NCBI GenBank assembly: GCA_021651055.1
Contig: JAJHOH010000001.1
Span: forward strand, 4,143,059-4,207,058
Direction of reading: 5' to 3'
DNA from: Candidatus Manganitrophus morganii
Lineage (GTDB): Bacteria > Nitrospirota > Nitrospiria > SBBL01 > Manganitrophaceae
DNA length: 64,000 bases
The position numbers were made by a program, and so were the translations under genes. Of this stretch, positions 53,257-62,121 are shown in pieces (position 1 is the stretch's first letter; each line of letters starts with the position of its first letter). A model generated the notes under the pieces. The model was not told the DNA's origin and ran no database searches. It saw only the letters and a list, made by a program, of their open reading frames with translations.

Positions 53257-53285
53257 ACAAGCAATATGCATTCAATTGCGAGGAT

Positions 53286-54149
53286 TTATTCAAAGAGGTA
53301 GGTGAACCCAAATTGAACAAGGTAATCGGGGCTGTCGTCAGTGAGCCCAAACCCGACCGAAGCATCGGCGCTGACGGCTCTCTCGAATTTGTAATTGACC
53401 CCTCCCAGTAGGGTTAAGATTCCCTTCGAAGCCGAATTTCCAATTTCGGTGCTTCCCGATATTTCCCCGATGAGAGACAACGGTTCCTCGATCGTTTGGA
53501 GCTCCAAACCGAGCGCATAGAGGATCTGATCAGGCAGATCCCCAAGGGGCGGATTCCCGATAAAAATATAACCGAAATTAATGTGGGCCGTCACAGGGGT
53601 GAATTCTTTGCTTGCGATGGCGACAATGCCAAGATCGGGTTCCCCGGTGGTGCCGAAGAAGCGATCACGTCCGGCACTCGGTACTTTTATGAAAAGTTGG
53701 CCTGCAATCGAGAGTGGATTCGCCTCCCGTCCTTTTAAGAAGCGTACCTTTGCACGCAGTAATAGATCCCCAATCTGGTTTTCATGTTCTCCTCCTTCTT
53801 CTCGAAACAAATACGGAAGAAGGATGTCCAGTTCCAGATTTTGAATGAGACCATATCGAATATCAACAAGCAGATTTGCATCACGCGTGTCGGAGGAGAA
53901 CCGATTTAAAACCAGACCGGTTTCCAATTGATAATTCCCCCTCTCCAGAGGGATCGCCCTTTCAGTCAGGAGAAAGGGGCGTTCGGCAAATGCTTTGTCT
54001 GAAACAAATGAAAGGAACAGAAGGAGACTGGAAACAATCAGAAGAATTTCTTTTTTCCCGATGCTATTCACGGGCGTGATTCTACTTTCCAGTAATTTTT
54101 TTGTCAAGAATTTAAATCCGCTTTTCATCTTTAATTCACTTTTAATCAT
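53286..54149 (-). CDS. Outer-membrane beta-barrel-like protein
   Basis: A 287-residue protein with a signal region (KKEILLIVSSLLLFLSFVSD, cleavage likely after AFA) and about 12 beta strands with an amphipathic pattern (YQLETGLVLNRFSSDTRDAN, LELDILLPYLFREEGGEHEN), ending in a terminal aromatic/acidic residue pair (LVQFGFTYLFE). It resembles the MetA-pathway/transporter-type outer-membrane family (PF13557-like). Function unknown. Two ATG starts 7 codons apart are both possible. It converges with the MerR gene. Confidence 0.72.
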   Translation of the reverse strand: MIKSELKMKSGFKFLTKKLLESRITPVNSIGKKEILLIVSSLLLFLSFVSDKAFAERPFLLTERAIPLERGNYQLETGLVLNRFSSDTRDANLLVDIRYGLIQNLELDILLPYLFREEGGEHENQIGDLLLRAKVRFLKGREANPLSIAGQLFIKVPSAGRDRFFGTTGEPDLGIVAIASKEFTPVTAHINFGYIFIGNPPLGDLPDQILYALGLELQTIEEPLSLIGEISGSTEIGNSASKGILTLLGGVNYKFERAVSADASVGFGLTDDSPDYLVQFGFTYLFE

Positions 54150-54542
54150 TTCATTTACAAATCACAACAAAAATATTTATTGAATTCAGCCATGATGAAG
54201 ATAATTTAGGTTAGAACAGAAGTGTGATCAAGGGGTATTTAATGTTCGGCGTGATTCAAATGCTCTCCGATTTGACGAACCGACTAAGCAATTTCGAAGG
54301 GAAGTTTCCTTCGTGTTCAGAAGATAAATACCGCTCGTCAAAGGGTGATATCCTTCTTGAGTGGACATATATGTACATCAGTTCAAAACTGCACACACTT
54401 TCTTTTCAGAAAATAAGATCTTTCAACCTTTCTTCGAAATTTTACTTTTTAAATTAGGAGTTTATATTCTAATTGGGGATGACTCGCTTGGGTATTTCTC
54501 TTGCATCAAAGAATTGACGCACTCAAACCATTGGAGGAGTTG
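54150..54542. other. AT-rich intergenic region before the response regulator
   Basis: 393 bp, clearly AT-richer than its surroundings. A GTG-initiated open frame (54224-54457) is present but has no homology-like features and no good ribosome-binding site. No RNA gene or operator recognised. Confidence 0.4.
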
Positions 54543-55055
54543 ATGGTCTCTAAAAGAACAATCCTAATTGTAGATGATGAGATCGGACCGCGTGAATCCC
54601 TGAAGATGATTCTGAAACCCTTTTACAATGTTGAGACCGCTGAAGACGGCATTAAGGCCCTTGAGATTATCCGAGAGAAGGAAATCGATCTGGTGACGCT
54701 CGACCTCAAGATGCCGGGTCCCCATGGCGGGGAAGTGCTGAAGCAAATCAAGCAAAAAAATCCCGATATTGAAGTGTTGATTATCACCGGATATGGGAGC
54801 TTAAAGAGCGCGATCGATGGGATTCGACATGGCGCTTGCGATTATTTGATCAAGCCCTTTAATATTTCGGAAATTATTAACATTATCAATAAAGCGCTTA
54901 ATAAAAAGAAAAAGATGGAAGAACTGAAAGGTTTCCTCAGCGAGATCGGCAGCACGTTCGGCGAAAATGCAAGCCTGGAGGAGATCAAGACCTATTTTAA
55001 AGAACAGCGAGAAGGATCAAAAGAAACGGGCATCGTTTCCAAGCAAAGGAGTTAA
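54543..55055 (+). CDS. Receiver-domain response regulator (single-domain type)
   Basis: A 170-residue protein. Residues 1-125 are a CheY-like receiver: acidic pocket at VDDE (10-13), phospho-acceptor Asp54 in LDLKMPG, Thr82 in IITGYGS and Lys104 in LIKPFN. The C-terminal about 45 residues are helical and charged (KKKKMEELKGFLSEIGSTFG) and contain no DNA-binding domain. The partner kinase is elsewhere. The ATG at 54543 is chosen because TGGAGGAG lies upstream; the longer reading from 54501 lacks it. Confidence 0.85.
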   Translation: MVSKRTILIVDDEIGPRESLKMILKPFYNVETAEDGIKALEIIREKEIDLVTLDLKMPGPHGGEVLKQIKQKNPDIEVLIITGYGSLKSAIDGIRHGACDYLIKPFNISEIINIINKALNKKKKMEELKGFLSEIGSTFGENASLEEIKTYFKEQREGSKETGIVSKQRS

Positions 55056-55066
55056 AAGAAATTGAT

Positions 55067-55204
55067 ATGAACACTGTCACTTTTCTGATTTTAGGTGTTT
55101 TGCTACTACTCTATCTTTGGACGGAGCGGTATTTGGTCACACCCTCAAATTTCTTTATTTACTACGTTCTCTTCTCAATTGCTTTATTTGCCGCGATGAT
55201 ATAG
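55067..55204 (+). CDS. Possible tiny membrane protein (45 residues)
   Basis: From the ATG at 55067, 11 bp after the response-regulator stop, to TAG at 55204. Two hydrophobic segments (VTFLILGVLLLLYLW and FFIYYVLFSIALFAAM) enclose a short charged loop. The Shine-Dalgarno is weak and the 3' part overlaps the end of recN on the other strand by 50 nt. It may be a real small gene or a chance hydrophobic frame. Confidence 0.35.
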   Translation: MNTVTFLILGVLLLLYLWTERYLVTPSNFFIYYVLFSIALFAAMI

Positions 55205-56849
55205 TTTTTTCTTGCGATGTCTTTTGGTCGATCATCTCTTCTGCATGCTGTAAAGTAATCGGGGTGATCGTGACCCCCCCCAACATCCGCGCCAGCTCGT
55301 GCACTCTCCCCTCTTTAGACAATTTTTTTACCGAAGTGGTGATCCTGTTTTCCAAGTCCTGTTTTTCGACAAAATAATGATGGTCCGCGAATTGAGCGAT
55401 TTGCGGTAAATGGGTGATACAAAAAACCTGATGGGTTCTTGATAGTTTTGAAAGCCGCTTGCCTACCCTTTCGGCCACCCCGCCACCGATACCGGCATCC
55501 ACTTCATCAAAGACCAATACCTCGACAGGATCAACCTCGGCAAGAATCACCTTCAGCGCCAGCATGATCCTAGAAAGTTCGCCGCCGGAGACGATCTTCC
55601 CGAGACTTTGCGGCGTTTCTCCGGGCAGTGCAATCAGAAACTCAATCCGGTCGATTCCGTCCTCCGAGAGAGATTTTCGCTCGGAAGAGATTTGAAAGCG
55701 AGTCCTCTCCATCCCCAATAGTTGCAGCTCTTCCTGAACTTTTTCCTCTAACTTCGTTTTGGCTTTCAGCCGCGTGCGCGAGAGAGAATCCGCTTTTTCC
55801 CTAAGATCTTTCTCGGCGCGTTCAATTTTCCGTTCTATTTCTGCCAGCTCTGTTTCACAACCGGAAATTTTAGAAAGGTCCATTTCCAATTGGGACCGGA
55901 GCGATAGAATTTCCTGAAGGGATAAACCATATTTCTTCTTCAATTTTTGTATCAGATAGAGCCGCTCTGTGACTTCCTGTAAACGATGGGGATCATACTC
56001 GAGCGCATTGAGCCGATTCCGCAGGAGGGTCGATAATTCTTTTAGGTTGATTTGGGCGTTCTCCCAGAGTTGTGTTTCCTCCGAGGCGTCATTTGTAATC
56101 TGGTTCAGCCGGTCAATCGCATTCCCGGTTTCGTCCAACCGGCTTAAGATGCCCCCCTCTTCCGACAGGAGGGCATAGGATGTCTCCGTGGCTGATAAAA
56201 AGGCTTCCCAGTTCTTCAGCGTCTTCTCTTCTTTTTCTAGCGCTTCTTCCTCTCCGGGCTGGAGGTTTGCGCTGTTTATTTCCGAGAGCTGGTATTCGAG
56301 AAACGCTTGCTTCTGTTGGCCCTCCGATCCAAGTTTTTGAAGCGCCGTCCGTTCCTGTAGGAGTTGGTGCCAAACGAGGTAGCTGTTTGCAACCTGTTTC
56401 CTTTGTTCAGAGAGGCTGCCGAAAGCATCCAGGAGGTCGAGCTGCCACTCTAAATTGGTCAGGTTATGATGTTCGTGTTGACCGTGGATTTCAGTGAGCC
56501 GCTGGCCGACTTCTTTCAATATCGATAGGTTTGCGAAAGAATGATTCAGATAAGTTCTATTTTTAGCCGATTTCGAAAGAATGCGTTTAAGGATCAGCCA
56601 TTCGCTTGAAGGAAAATCGTTTAGAAGGGGAAGGTCGATCGAATCAAAGCGCGCTTCCAGGAGCGCTTCGTCCTTTCCTTCCCGAATGATTTCGGGGAAA
56701 GTGCGCCCCCCTAAGAGAGTGGAGAGCGCATCGATGAGGATTGATTTTCCGGCGCCTGTTTCGCCGGTGATGATATTTAAGCCTTCAGAGAATTCAAGAG
56801 AGACTTCGGAGATAATTGCATAATTTTGTATGCGAAGCTCTCTCAGCAT
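55155..56849 (-). CDS. recN: DNA repair protein RecN
   Basis: A 564-residue SMC-like ATPase of RecN length. N-terminal MLRELRIQNYAIISEVSLEF and Walker A GETGAGKSILIDAL, two long coiled coils flanking the hinge, then signature/Walker B in IVSGGELSRIMLALKVIL, VEVLVFDEVDAGIGGGVAE and the C-terminal HQVFCITHLPQIAQFADHHY. It acts in double-strand break repair. It starts 12 bp behind trxA and shares its promoter. Confidence 0.95.
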   Translation of the reverse strand: MLRELRIQNYAIISEVSLEFSEGLNIITGETGAGKSILIDALSTLLGGRTFPEIIREGKDEALLEARFDSIDLPLLNDFPSSEWLILKRILSKSAKNRTYLNHSFANLSILKEVGQRLTEIHGQHEHHNLTNLEWQLDLLDAFGSLSEQRKQVANSYLVWHQLLQERTALQKLGSEGQQKQAFLEYQLSEINSANLQPGEEEALEKEEKTLKNWEAFLSATETSYALLSEEGGILSRLDETGNAIDRLNQITNDASEETQLWENAQINLKELSTLLRNRLNALEYDPHRLQEVTERLYLIQKLKKKYGLSLQEILSLRSQLEMDLSKISGCETELAEIERKIERAEKDLREKADSLSRTRLKAKTKLEEKVQEELQLLGMERTRFQISSERKSLSEDGIDRIEFLIALPGETPQSLGKIVSGGELSRIMLALKVILAEVDPVEVLVFDEVDAGIGGGVAERVGKRLSKLSRTHQVFCITHLPQIAQFADHHYFVEKQDLENRITTSVKKLSKEGRVHELARMLGGVTITPITLQHAEEMIDQKTSQEKTISSRQIKQLRRERSK

Positions 56850-56861
56850 ATTTGGAATGCG

Positions 56862-57194
56862 TTACGATGAAGATAGGATGGAATCGATTTTTTGTTTAAA
56901 CTGTTTTTTGGAGGCCGCTCCCACAATCTTATCGACCAGTTTTCCATCCTTGAAGAAAAGAAGTGTCGGAATCCCCATAATCTGATATTTCCCGGCGATA
57001 TCTGGATTTTCATCGGTATTGAGCTTATAAACTTTCAACTTTCCGGCATATTCAACGGCAAGCTCGTCAATGGTCGGCGCGATCATTTGACAGGGGCCGC
57101 ACCAAGCCGCCCAAAAATCGACCATGGCCGTACCGGCCGATTTGAGTACTTCTTGTTCCCAGGTTTGACTGGTCACCTTTGCTGCATTTCCCAT
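56862..57194 (-). CDS. trxA: Thioredoxin
   Basis: A 110-residue thioredoxin with active site WCGPC (residues 31-35) in VDFWAAWCGPCQMIAP, and the cis-Pro in YQIMGIPTLLFFKDGKLV. It keeps cytoplasmic cysteines reduced. Separate promoter (57222-57250) and terminator of groEL upstream make trxA-recN its own unit. Confidence 0.95.
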   Translation of the reverse strand: MGNAAKVTSQTWEQEVLKSAGTAMVDFWAAWCGPCQMIAPTIDELAVEYAGKLKVYKLNTDENPDIAGKYQIMGIPTLLFFKDGKLVDKIVGAASKKQFKQKIDSILSSS

Positions 57195-57221
57195 CTCATC
57201 TCCCTTTCAAAAGTTGAGTCC

Positions 57222-57250
57222 ATTTTATCCAACTTGCTGAGCCAAGTCAA
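57222..57250 (-). promoter_or_regulatory. Promoter of the trxA-recN unit
   Basis: Minus-strand TTGACT and TAAAAT with a 17-bp spacer, 28 bp before the trxA start. Confidence 0.65.
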
Positions 57251-57261
57251 CGAGAAGAAAT

Positions 57262-57300
57262 GAAAGCCCCCCATACCAAAGAGGATTATGGGGGGCTTTC
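57262..57300 (-). terminator. Intrinsic terminator of groESL
   Basis: Perfect 13-bp stem GAAAGCCCCCCAT / ATGGGGGGCTTTC with a 13-nt loop, then TTTC-rich bases on the minus strand, 42 bp after the groEL stop. Confidence 0.8.
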
Positions 57301-57341
57301 GAATGCTCACACCTCTTCCGACATCAAGAGGTTTTTTATGC

Positions 57342-58970
57342 TTAATACATGTCGCCCATTCCTCCGCCGGGAGGCATGGCAGGTCCCTTCGATTTCTCTT
57401 CGGGGATCTCGGCAACCATCACCTCCGTGGTCAGCATCAGGCTGGCCACACTGGCGGCATTCTGGAGCGCGGTGCGGGTGACTTTGGTCGGATCGATAAT
57501 CCCCGCCTGGACCATATCGACATAGGACTCGGAGGCTGCATCGAATCCGTTGGCGCCGCTTTCTCGTTTCACCCGTTCTACGACAACAGAACCTTCAACG
57601 CCGGCGTTTTCGGAAATCTGACGGATCGGTTCTTCGAGGGATCGGCGTACGATATCAACGCCGATCTTCTGATCCCCGTCAATTTTTACTTTATCCAAAG
57701 CCGAAATGCAGCGAAGCAGTGCCACACCGCCGCCGGGGACGATCCCCTCTTCCACCGCCGCTTTGGTGGCATGGAGGGCATCTTCCACGCGTGCCTTTTT
57801 CTCTTTCATCTCCGTCTCCGTGACCGCGCCGACATTGATGACGGCAACCCCGCCGACGAGCTTGGCAAGGCGTTCTTGGAGTTTTTCTCGGTCGTAATCG
57901 GAGGTGGTCTCCTCGATCTGTGCCTTGATTTGCTTCACGCGGCCCTGGATCTTATGGGCGTCCCCTGCCCCTTCGACGATCGTGGTGTTGTCTTTATCAA
58001 TCGTGATCCGCTTGGCCCGTCCCAGGTCGGAGATCTTTACGTTTTCAAGCTTCAATCCAAGATCTTCAGAGATGACCTGGCCTCCGGTCAAAATGGCGAG
58101 ATCCTCAAGCATCGCTTTCCTACGATCACCAAAACCCGGCGCTTTCACCGCAGCCACCTGAAGGGTGCCGCGCAGTTTATTCACCACCAGTGTGGCGAGG
58201 GCCTCCCCTTCAACGTCCTCTGCGATGATCAGAAGCGGACGTCCCATCTTTGCGACCTGCTCAAGAACGGGGAGGAGATCCTTCATCGTGGAGACCTTCT
58301 TTTCATTGATGAGGATGAAAGCATCCTCGAGCGAAACTTCCATTCTCTCTGAATCGGTGACGAAATAAGGAGAGATATAACCGCGGTCGAACTGCATTCC
58401 TTCGACGACATCCAGCGAAGTCGACATGCTCTTGGCCTCTTCGACCGTGATGACTCCGTCCTTCCCGACCTTCTCCATCGCTTCGGCGATCAGATCACCG
58501 ATGGTCTTGTCATTGTTTGCCGAAATCGTTCCAATCTGGGCAATCTCTTTTTTTGTCTGGCAGGGCTTGGAAATTTTCTTGAGCTCTTCCGTCACCGCTT
58601 CAACCGCCTTATCGATCCCCCGCTTCAACTCCATTGCATTCGCGCCGGCGGAAAGATTCTTAACCCCTTCCCTGAAAATAGCCTGAGCCAAAACGGTAGC
58701 GGTGGTCGTTCCGTCCCCCGCCACATCGGACGTTTTGCTGGCCACTTCTTTCACAAGCTGAGCGCCCATATTTTCATAGGGATCTTTCAGCTCAATTTCC
58801 TTCGCAACCGTTACCCCGTCTTTTGTAATTGTGGGTGCGCCGAATTTCTTTTCAATGACCGCATTTCTTCCCTTTGGACCTAATGTCGCCTTGACTGCAT
58901 TGCTAAGCTGATTGACACCCCGTAGGATGGCTGCGCGGGCCTCGTCGCTAAATACCATCTGCTTTGCCAT
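57342..58970 (-). CDS. groEL: Chaperonin GroEL (60 kDa)
   Basis: A 542-residue chaperonin subunit of normal length: [20 protein letters not shown] at the start, [40 protein letters not shown], and a short C-terminal Gly-Met tail [10 protein letters not shown]. It folds proteins in the GroEL/ES cage. GGAGG precedes the ATG and groES lies 49 bp upstream. Confidence 0.97.
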   Translation of the reverse strand: MAKQMVFSDEARAAILRGVNQLSNAVKATLGPKGRNAVIEKKFGAPTITKDGVTVAKEIELKDPYENMGAQLVKEVASKTSDVAGDGTTTATVLAQAIFREGVKNLSAGANAMELKRGIDKAVEAVTEELKKISKPCQTKKEIAQIGTISANNDKTIGDLIAEAMEKVGKDGVITVEEAKSMSTSLDVVEGMQFDRGYISPYFVTDSERMEVSLEDAFILINEKKVSTMKDLLPVLEQVAKMGRPLLIIAEDVEGEALATLVVNKLRGTLQVAAVKAPGFGDRRKAMLEDLAILTGGQVISEDLGLKLENVKISDLGRAKRITIDKDNTTIVEGAGDAHKIQGRVKQIKAQIEETTSDYDREKLQERLAKLVGGVAVINVGAVTETEMKEKKARVEDALHATKAAVEEGIVPGGGVALLRCISALDKVKIDGDQKIGVDIVRRSLEEPIRQISENAGVEGSVVVERVKRESGANGFDAASESYVDMVQAGIIDPTKVTRTALQNAASVASLMLTTEVMVAEIPEEKSKGPAMPPGGGMGDMY

Positions 58971-59019
58971 CGAATTTCCTCCTTCTGAGCGGTTAACAGT
59001 TTAAAGTTCTAGAATTTTT

Positions 59020-59304
59020 TTATTCGAGAATACCGAGGATGTCCTCTTCTTTTAAGATCAGATATTCCTGATTGTCGATGGTGATTTTGCTGCCTGAATA
59101 TTTATCGAAGAGGACGGTATCTCCGACTTTGACGTTTTTCACTTCTCCGCCGATTGCTTCGATTTTTCCCTTCTGGGGTTTTTCTTTGGCGGCATCCGGA
59201 ATATAAAGCCCGCCGGAAGTCTTTTCAGGTTCGCCTGAGTAGCTGACGAAAACTCTCTCCTTGAGCGGTTTGAATTTAACGGCAGATTTCGTAGCCTGTG
59301 CCAT
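59020..59304 (-). CDS. groES: Co-chaperonin GroES (10 kDa)
   Basis: A 94-residue GroES with FKPLKERVFVSYSGEPEKT, SGGLYIPDAAKEKPQKG (mobile loop), and KVGDTVLFDKYSGSKITIDN. GGAGG lies upstream of the ATG at 59304; a frame start 5 codons before was rejected. First gene of the CIRCE-controlled operon with groEL. Confidence 0.96.
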   Translation of the reverse strand: MAQATKSAVKFKPLKERVFVSYSGEPEKTSGGLYIPDAAKEKPQKGKIEAIGGEVKNVKVGDTVLFDKYSGSKITIDNQEYLILKEEDILGILE

Positions 59305-59369
59305 GGTTCCCTCCTTCAAAATTGAAATTAGTCTGAATTTACAAGGTATTTAGAATGGAGAGTTACTTA

Positions 59370-59396
59370 TTAGCACTCTCTCATTCAGAGTGCTAA
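59370..59396 (-). promoter_or_regulatory. CIRCE operator for HrcA
   Basis: TTAGCACTC-N9-GAGTGCTAA is a perfect match to the CIRCE inverted repeat, between the groES promoter and its start. HrcA repression of groESL is expected; hrcA itself is not in the window. Confidence 0.95.
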
Positions 59397-59401
59397 TAAG
59401 A

Positions 59402-59429
59402 TATATAACAATCCCAAGAACAAAATCAA
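59402..59429 (-). promoter_or_regulatory. groESL promoter
   Basis: Minus-strand TTGATT and TATATA with a 16-bp spacer, just upstream of CIRCE, so the operator overlies the start region. Confidence 0.7.
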
Positions 59430-59441
59430 GTCCTATTTTAA

Positions 59442-59465
59442 TTTTGAGAATAAAATTTCTCAAAA
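59442..59465 (-). terminator. AT-rich terminator behind ctpA
   Basis: Perfect 9-bp stem TTTTGAGAA / TTCTCAAAA with a 6-nt loop, followed by TTAAAATAGG on the minus strand, 51 bp after the ctpA stop. Separates the division operon from groESL. Confidence 0.6.
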
Positions 59466-59515
59466 CTCGGGATTCGATTTCTCTCCGTATTCTGTCGTAT
59501 AACAGCGTGGGCCGA

Positions 59516-60883
59516 CTACCTGATACTTTGCTGCGCCGTCAATTTCGGAGAAAGGTCCTTGAAGATCCTCCAACTCTTCAGAAGATCAATCGCTTTTTGA
59601 AGCTGAGCGTCTTCCTCTTTATCTTGAGGAGGCTCATTGATCCCGATTTCATCCGATGAACTCTGGGGGTCTAAATCGACCTTATCCGGTTTATCCGCAT
59701 CGGGTCTAAGCTCATTCTTCAAGTGCCGATCCAAATCCTTTTCACGGAGGATTGGGGCGTTCTTGACCTCTTTCGGCAAAATCGGTTTGACCAAGATATC
59801 CGGATCGATCCCGGTATTTTGAATCGAACGTCCTTTCGGGGTGTAATATTTCGCCGTCGTCAAACGGAGTGCGGAGCCGTCGGACAGGGGAAGAATTGTT
59901 TGAACGGAACCTTTTCCGAAGGTTTGGGTTCCCACGACCATGGCCCTGCCCCAGTCCTGCAACGCCCCCGAAACAATTTCGGACGCGGAGGCGCTTCCTT
60001 CATTCACAAGTACAATGATCGGAATTTCTTTTAACGCGCTTGAATTGCTCGCAAGGTACTCATCTCGCTTGCCATCTCTTCCTTTGATAAATACGATCAG
60101 CTTTCCACTTTCGAGGAATTGCTCCGTCACCTCGACGGCCGAAGTGAGCAGACCCCCTGGATTGTTTCGAAGGTCGAGAATGAGCGAGTGAATGTTGTTT
60201 TCACGCAAACCCGAAATTGCTTTTGAGAGATCTCTTGCGGTCTGCTCCTGAAATTGGGTAAGTCGAATATAACCAATCCCCGGCTCGAGGACTTTTGATT
60301 TGACGCTCTGAATGCGGATGATGTCTCGAACGAGCTCAAAAACCAGCGGGTTTGGAACTTGGTCTCGCTGGATGGTCAGGATGACCTTTGTCCCCTTTTC
60401 TCCCCGCATTTTATTAACGGCGTCCATCAGGCTGGTTTCTTTCGTCAAGACCTGATCATCGACTTTGAGAATGATATCCCCCGGCTTCACTCCAGCCAAT
60501 TCGGCAGGGGTTCCTTCGATGGGGGCGATCACGACTAACCTGTTTTCCTTCGTCCCGATTTGAAGTCCCAACCCGCCGAATTCCCCTTTTGTATCCACCT
60601 GCATCTCTCTGTATACTTCAGGCGGCATAAAAGCGGAGTGGGCATCTAAGGTATTCAACATTCCTTTGACGGCACCATACATCAACTCTTTGCTCTTCAC
60701 CGGCTCGACATAATTTCTCTGTAGGGTGGAGAGAACCTCTGAAAAGAGCTTCAGGTCCTCGTAGCTATCGGATTCAGCCGAAACCTTCCCTTCGAGATCC
60801 CTTTCCACAAAGATGCTCATACTAAAAATGGAAAGTATGATCATCGCCAAAAAGGTGATCCGTGCCCGTTTGCTGAATGTCAT
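59516..60883 (-). CDS. ctpA: Carboxyl-terminal processing protease (S41, CtpA/Prc-type)
   Basis: A 455-residue periplasmic protease. Signal peptide (ITFLAMIILSIFSMSIFVE), PDZ domain (FGGLGLQIGTKENRLVVIAP), and S41 catalytic Ser in VNEGSASASEIVSGALQDWG and Lys in FGKGSVQTILPLSDGSALRL. A Glu/Asp-rich C-terminal region follows. The ATG at 60883 has GGAGG upstream; a start 15 codons earlier lacks a signal. It ends the ftsE-ftsX-envC-ctpA operon, a common pairing in diderm bacteria. Confidence 0.92.
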   Translation of the reverse strand: MTFSKRARITFLAMIILSIFSMSIFVERDLEGKVSAESDSYEDLKLFSEVLSTLQRNYVEPVKSKELMYGAVKGMLNTLDAHSAFMPPEVYREMQVDTKGEFGGLGLQIGTKENRLVVIAPIEGTPAELAGVKPGDIILKVDDQVLTKETSLMDAVNKMRGEKGTKVILTIQRDQVPNPLVFELVRDIIRIQSVKSKVLEPGIGYIRLTQFQEQTARDLSKAISGLRENNIHSLILDLRNNPGGLLTSAVEVTEQFLESGKLIVFIKGRDGKRDEYLASNSSALKEIPIIVLVNEGSASASEIVSGALQDWGRAMVVGTQTFGKGSVQTILPLSDGSALRLTTAKYYTPKGRSIQNTGIDPDILVKPILPKEVKNAPILREKDLDRHLKNELRPDADKPDKVDLDPQSSSDEIGINEPPQDKEEDAQLQKAIDLLKSWRIFKDLSPKLTAQQSIR

Positions 60884-60924
60884 TATATTATTCCTCCTTG
60901 CTGATAGAACCGGTTGGTTCCGGG

Positions 60925-62121
60925 TCATCTCTTCTTCTGGAGCCAGGTCAAAGGATCGAGCGGCTCCCCTTGGTGTCTGATTTCAAAATAAAGATTGCTT
61001 CCCTGGGAAAGCCCTGTCTCCCCGATCTGTCCGATCGATCTGCTTCGTCCTACTTTATCACCGACGGAAACCAATAACTTCGCAAGATGCGCATAGATCG
61101 AATAATAATTTTCGCCATGATCGATGATGATGACCATCCCATACCCTTTAAACCAATTCGCAAAAATAATCGTTCCATCGTAAACCGCGCGGACCTCATC
61201 CCCTCGAGACGGCTCGATCTCGATCCCTTTTTTGTAGATAAAGGTGTCAAATTTAGGATGTTTTTGTCTTCCGAACAGGGAGACGATCTGACCGTCGCTC
61301 GGCCAGGTCAGACGCCCTTTCTCCCTTGAGAATTTACCGGAGGCAGGCTGTTGCAGCCGTTTCTTTTCCTCCTCCATCTTTTTGATCAACATTTGAAGCT
61401 GCAGCGAAGATTCGTCCAACTCGGCGAGGGCCCTTTCGTAGAATACCTTTTCATTGCGAACCCGCGTCAGCAGCTGATCTTTTTTTCTCTTCTCGGACCG
61501 TATCTCGGCCAGCTTTTGGGCAAGCGCCTCTTTTTCCTGAATGAGGTGCTCTTTCACGATTCCCACTTGATGGTTTTTCCCTTCCAGTTCGTTCTGCTTT
61601 TCCTTAAATTGAGACAACATTTCGCCTTCTTTGCGGGCGATCGTTTTCAAATAGTGCAGCCGCCTCATGAAGTCGGGGTAATCTCGCGCGGCGGACAATA
61701 TTTTAAGGGAGCCGGTCTGTCTCTCTTGATAAAGTGTCCGGAGCCGCTTTGAGATGGTGCCCCTCTTTTCCCGTATCTCTTCATTCAGCCCGCCGATCAC
61801 CGTAGAGAGCTCCTCCATCTCGATATCTTTCTCACGCGTTTTTAGCTCGATGAGGCCGGCCTCTTTTTGGAGAAGCCGCAGCCGGCGATCCATCTCCTCC
61901 AGCTGGGATAAAACGGAGCCCTCCCGTTTCTTGATGGTGATGCTCTTGTCTCTTTTTTCCTCGATTTCTTCTCTTAATTTTTCGAGCTCCTTTTTCTCGC
62001 GTTTTATTTTTTGATTCAGCGAGGGGGCTTTCTCCGCAGCCGCGGCGGGGATCCGTTCTATCACGATCATAGAAAAGATCACAAGACAGATTCCAAATCG
62101 GTTAAGTCTGCTTTTTTCCAT
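60925..62121 (-). CDS. envC: Murein hydrolase activator EnvC-like (degenerate LytM)
   Basis: A 398-residue exported protein: signal region, long coiled coil (about residues 35-270), then a LytM/M23 domain. The catalytic HxxxD is replaced: KKGIEIEPSRGDEV occupies the place of HKGIDI, while the later YSIYAHL and LYFEIRHQGEPLDP remain. As in E. coli EnvC, it should activate amidases rather than cut peptidoglycan itself. It overlaps ftsX by 20 nt, so translation is coupled; FtsEX is its expected regulator. Confidence 0.88.
   Translation of the reverse strand: MEKSRLNRFGICLVIFSMIVIERIPAAAAEKAPSLNQKIKREKKELEKLREEIEEKRDKSITIKKREGSVLSQLEEMDRRLRLLQKEAGLIELKTREKDIEMEELSTVIGGLNEEIREKRGTISKRLRTLYQERQTGSLKILSAARDYPDFMRRLHYLKTIARKEGEMLSQFKEKQNELEGKNHQVGIVKEHLIQEKEALAQKLAEIRSEKRKKDQLLTRVRNEKVFYERALAELDESSLQLQMLIKKMEEEKKRLQQPASGKFSREKGRLTWPSDGQIVSLFGRQKHPKFDTFIYKKGIEIEPSRGDEVRAVYDGTIIFANWFKGYGMVIIIDHGENYYSIYAHLAKLLVSVGDKVGRSRSIGQIGETGLSQGSNLYFEIRHQGEPLDPLTWLQKKR

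Noticed and set aside
54224..54457. GTG-started open frame of 77 codons in the AT-rich gap
   Set aside because: No ribosome-binding site, no recognisable composition, and it ends without a partner gene; more likely chance.
57288..58352. Plus-strand open frame of 354 codons inside groEL
   Set aside because: Shadow of groEL; low-complexity His/Arg/Asp composition.
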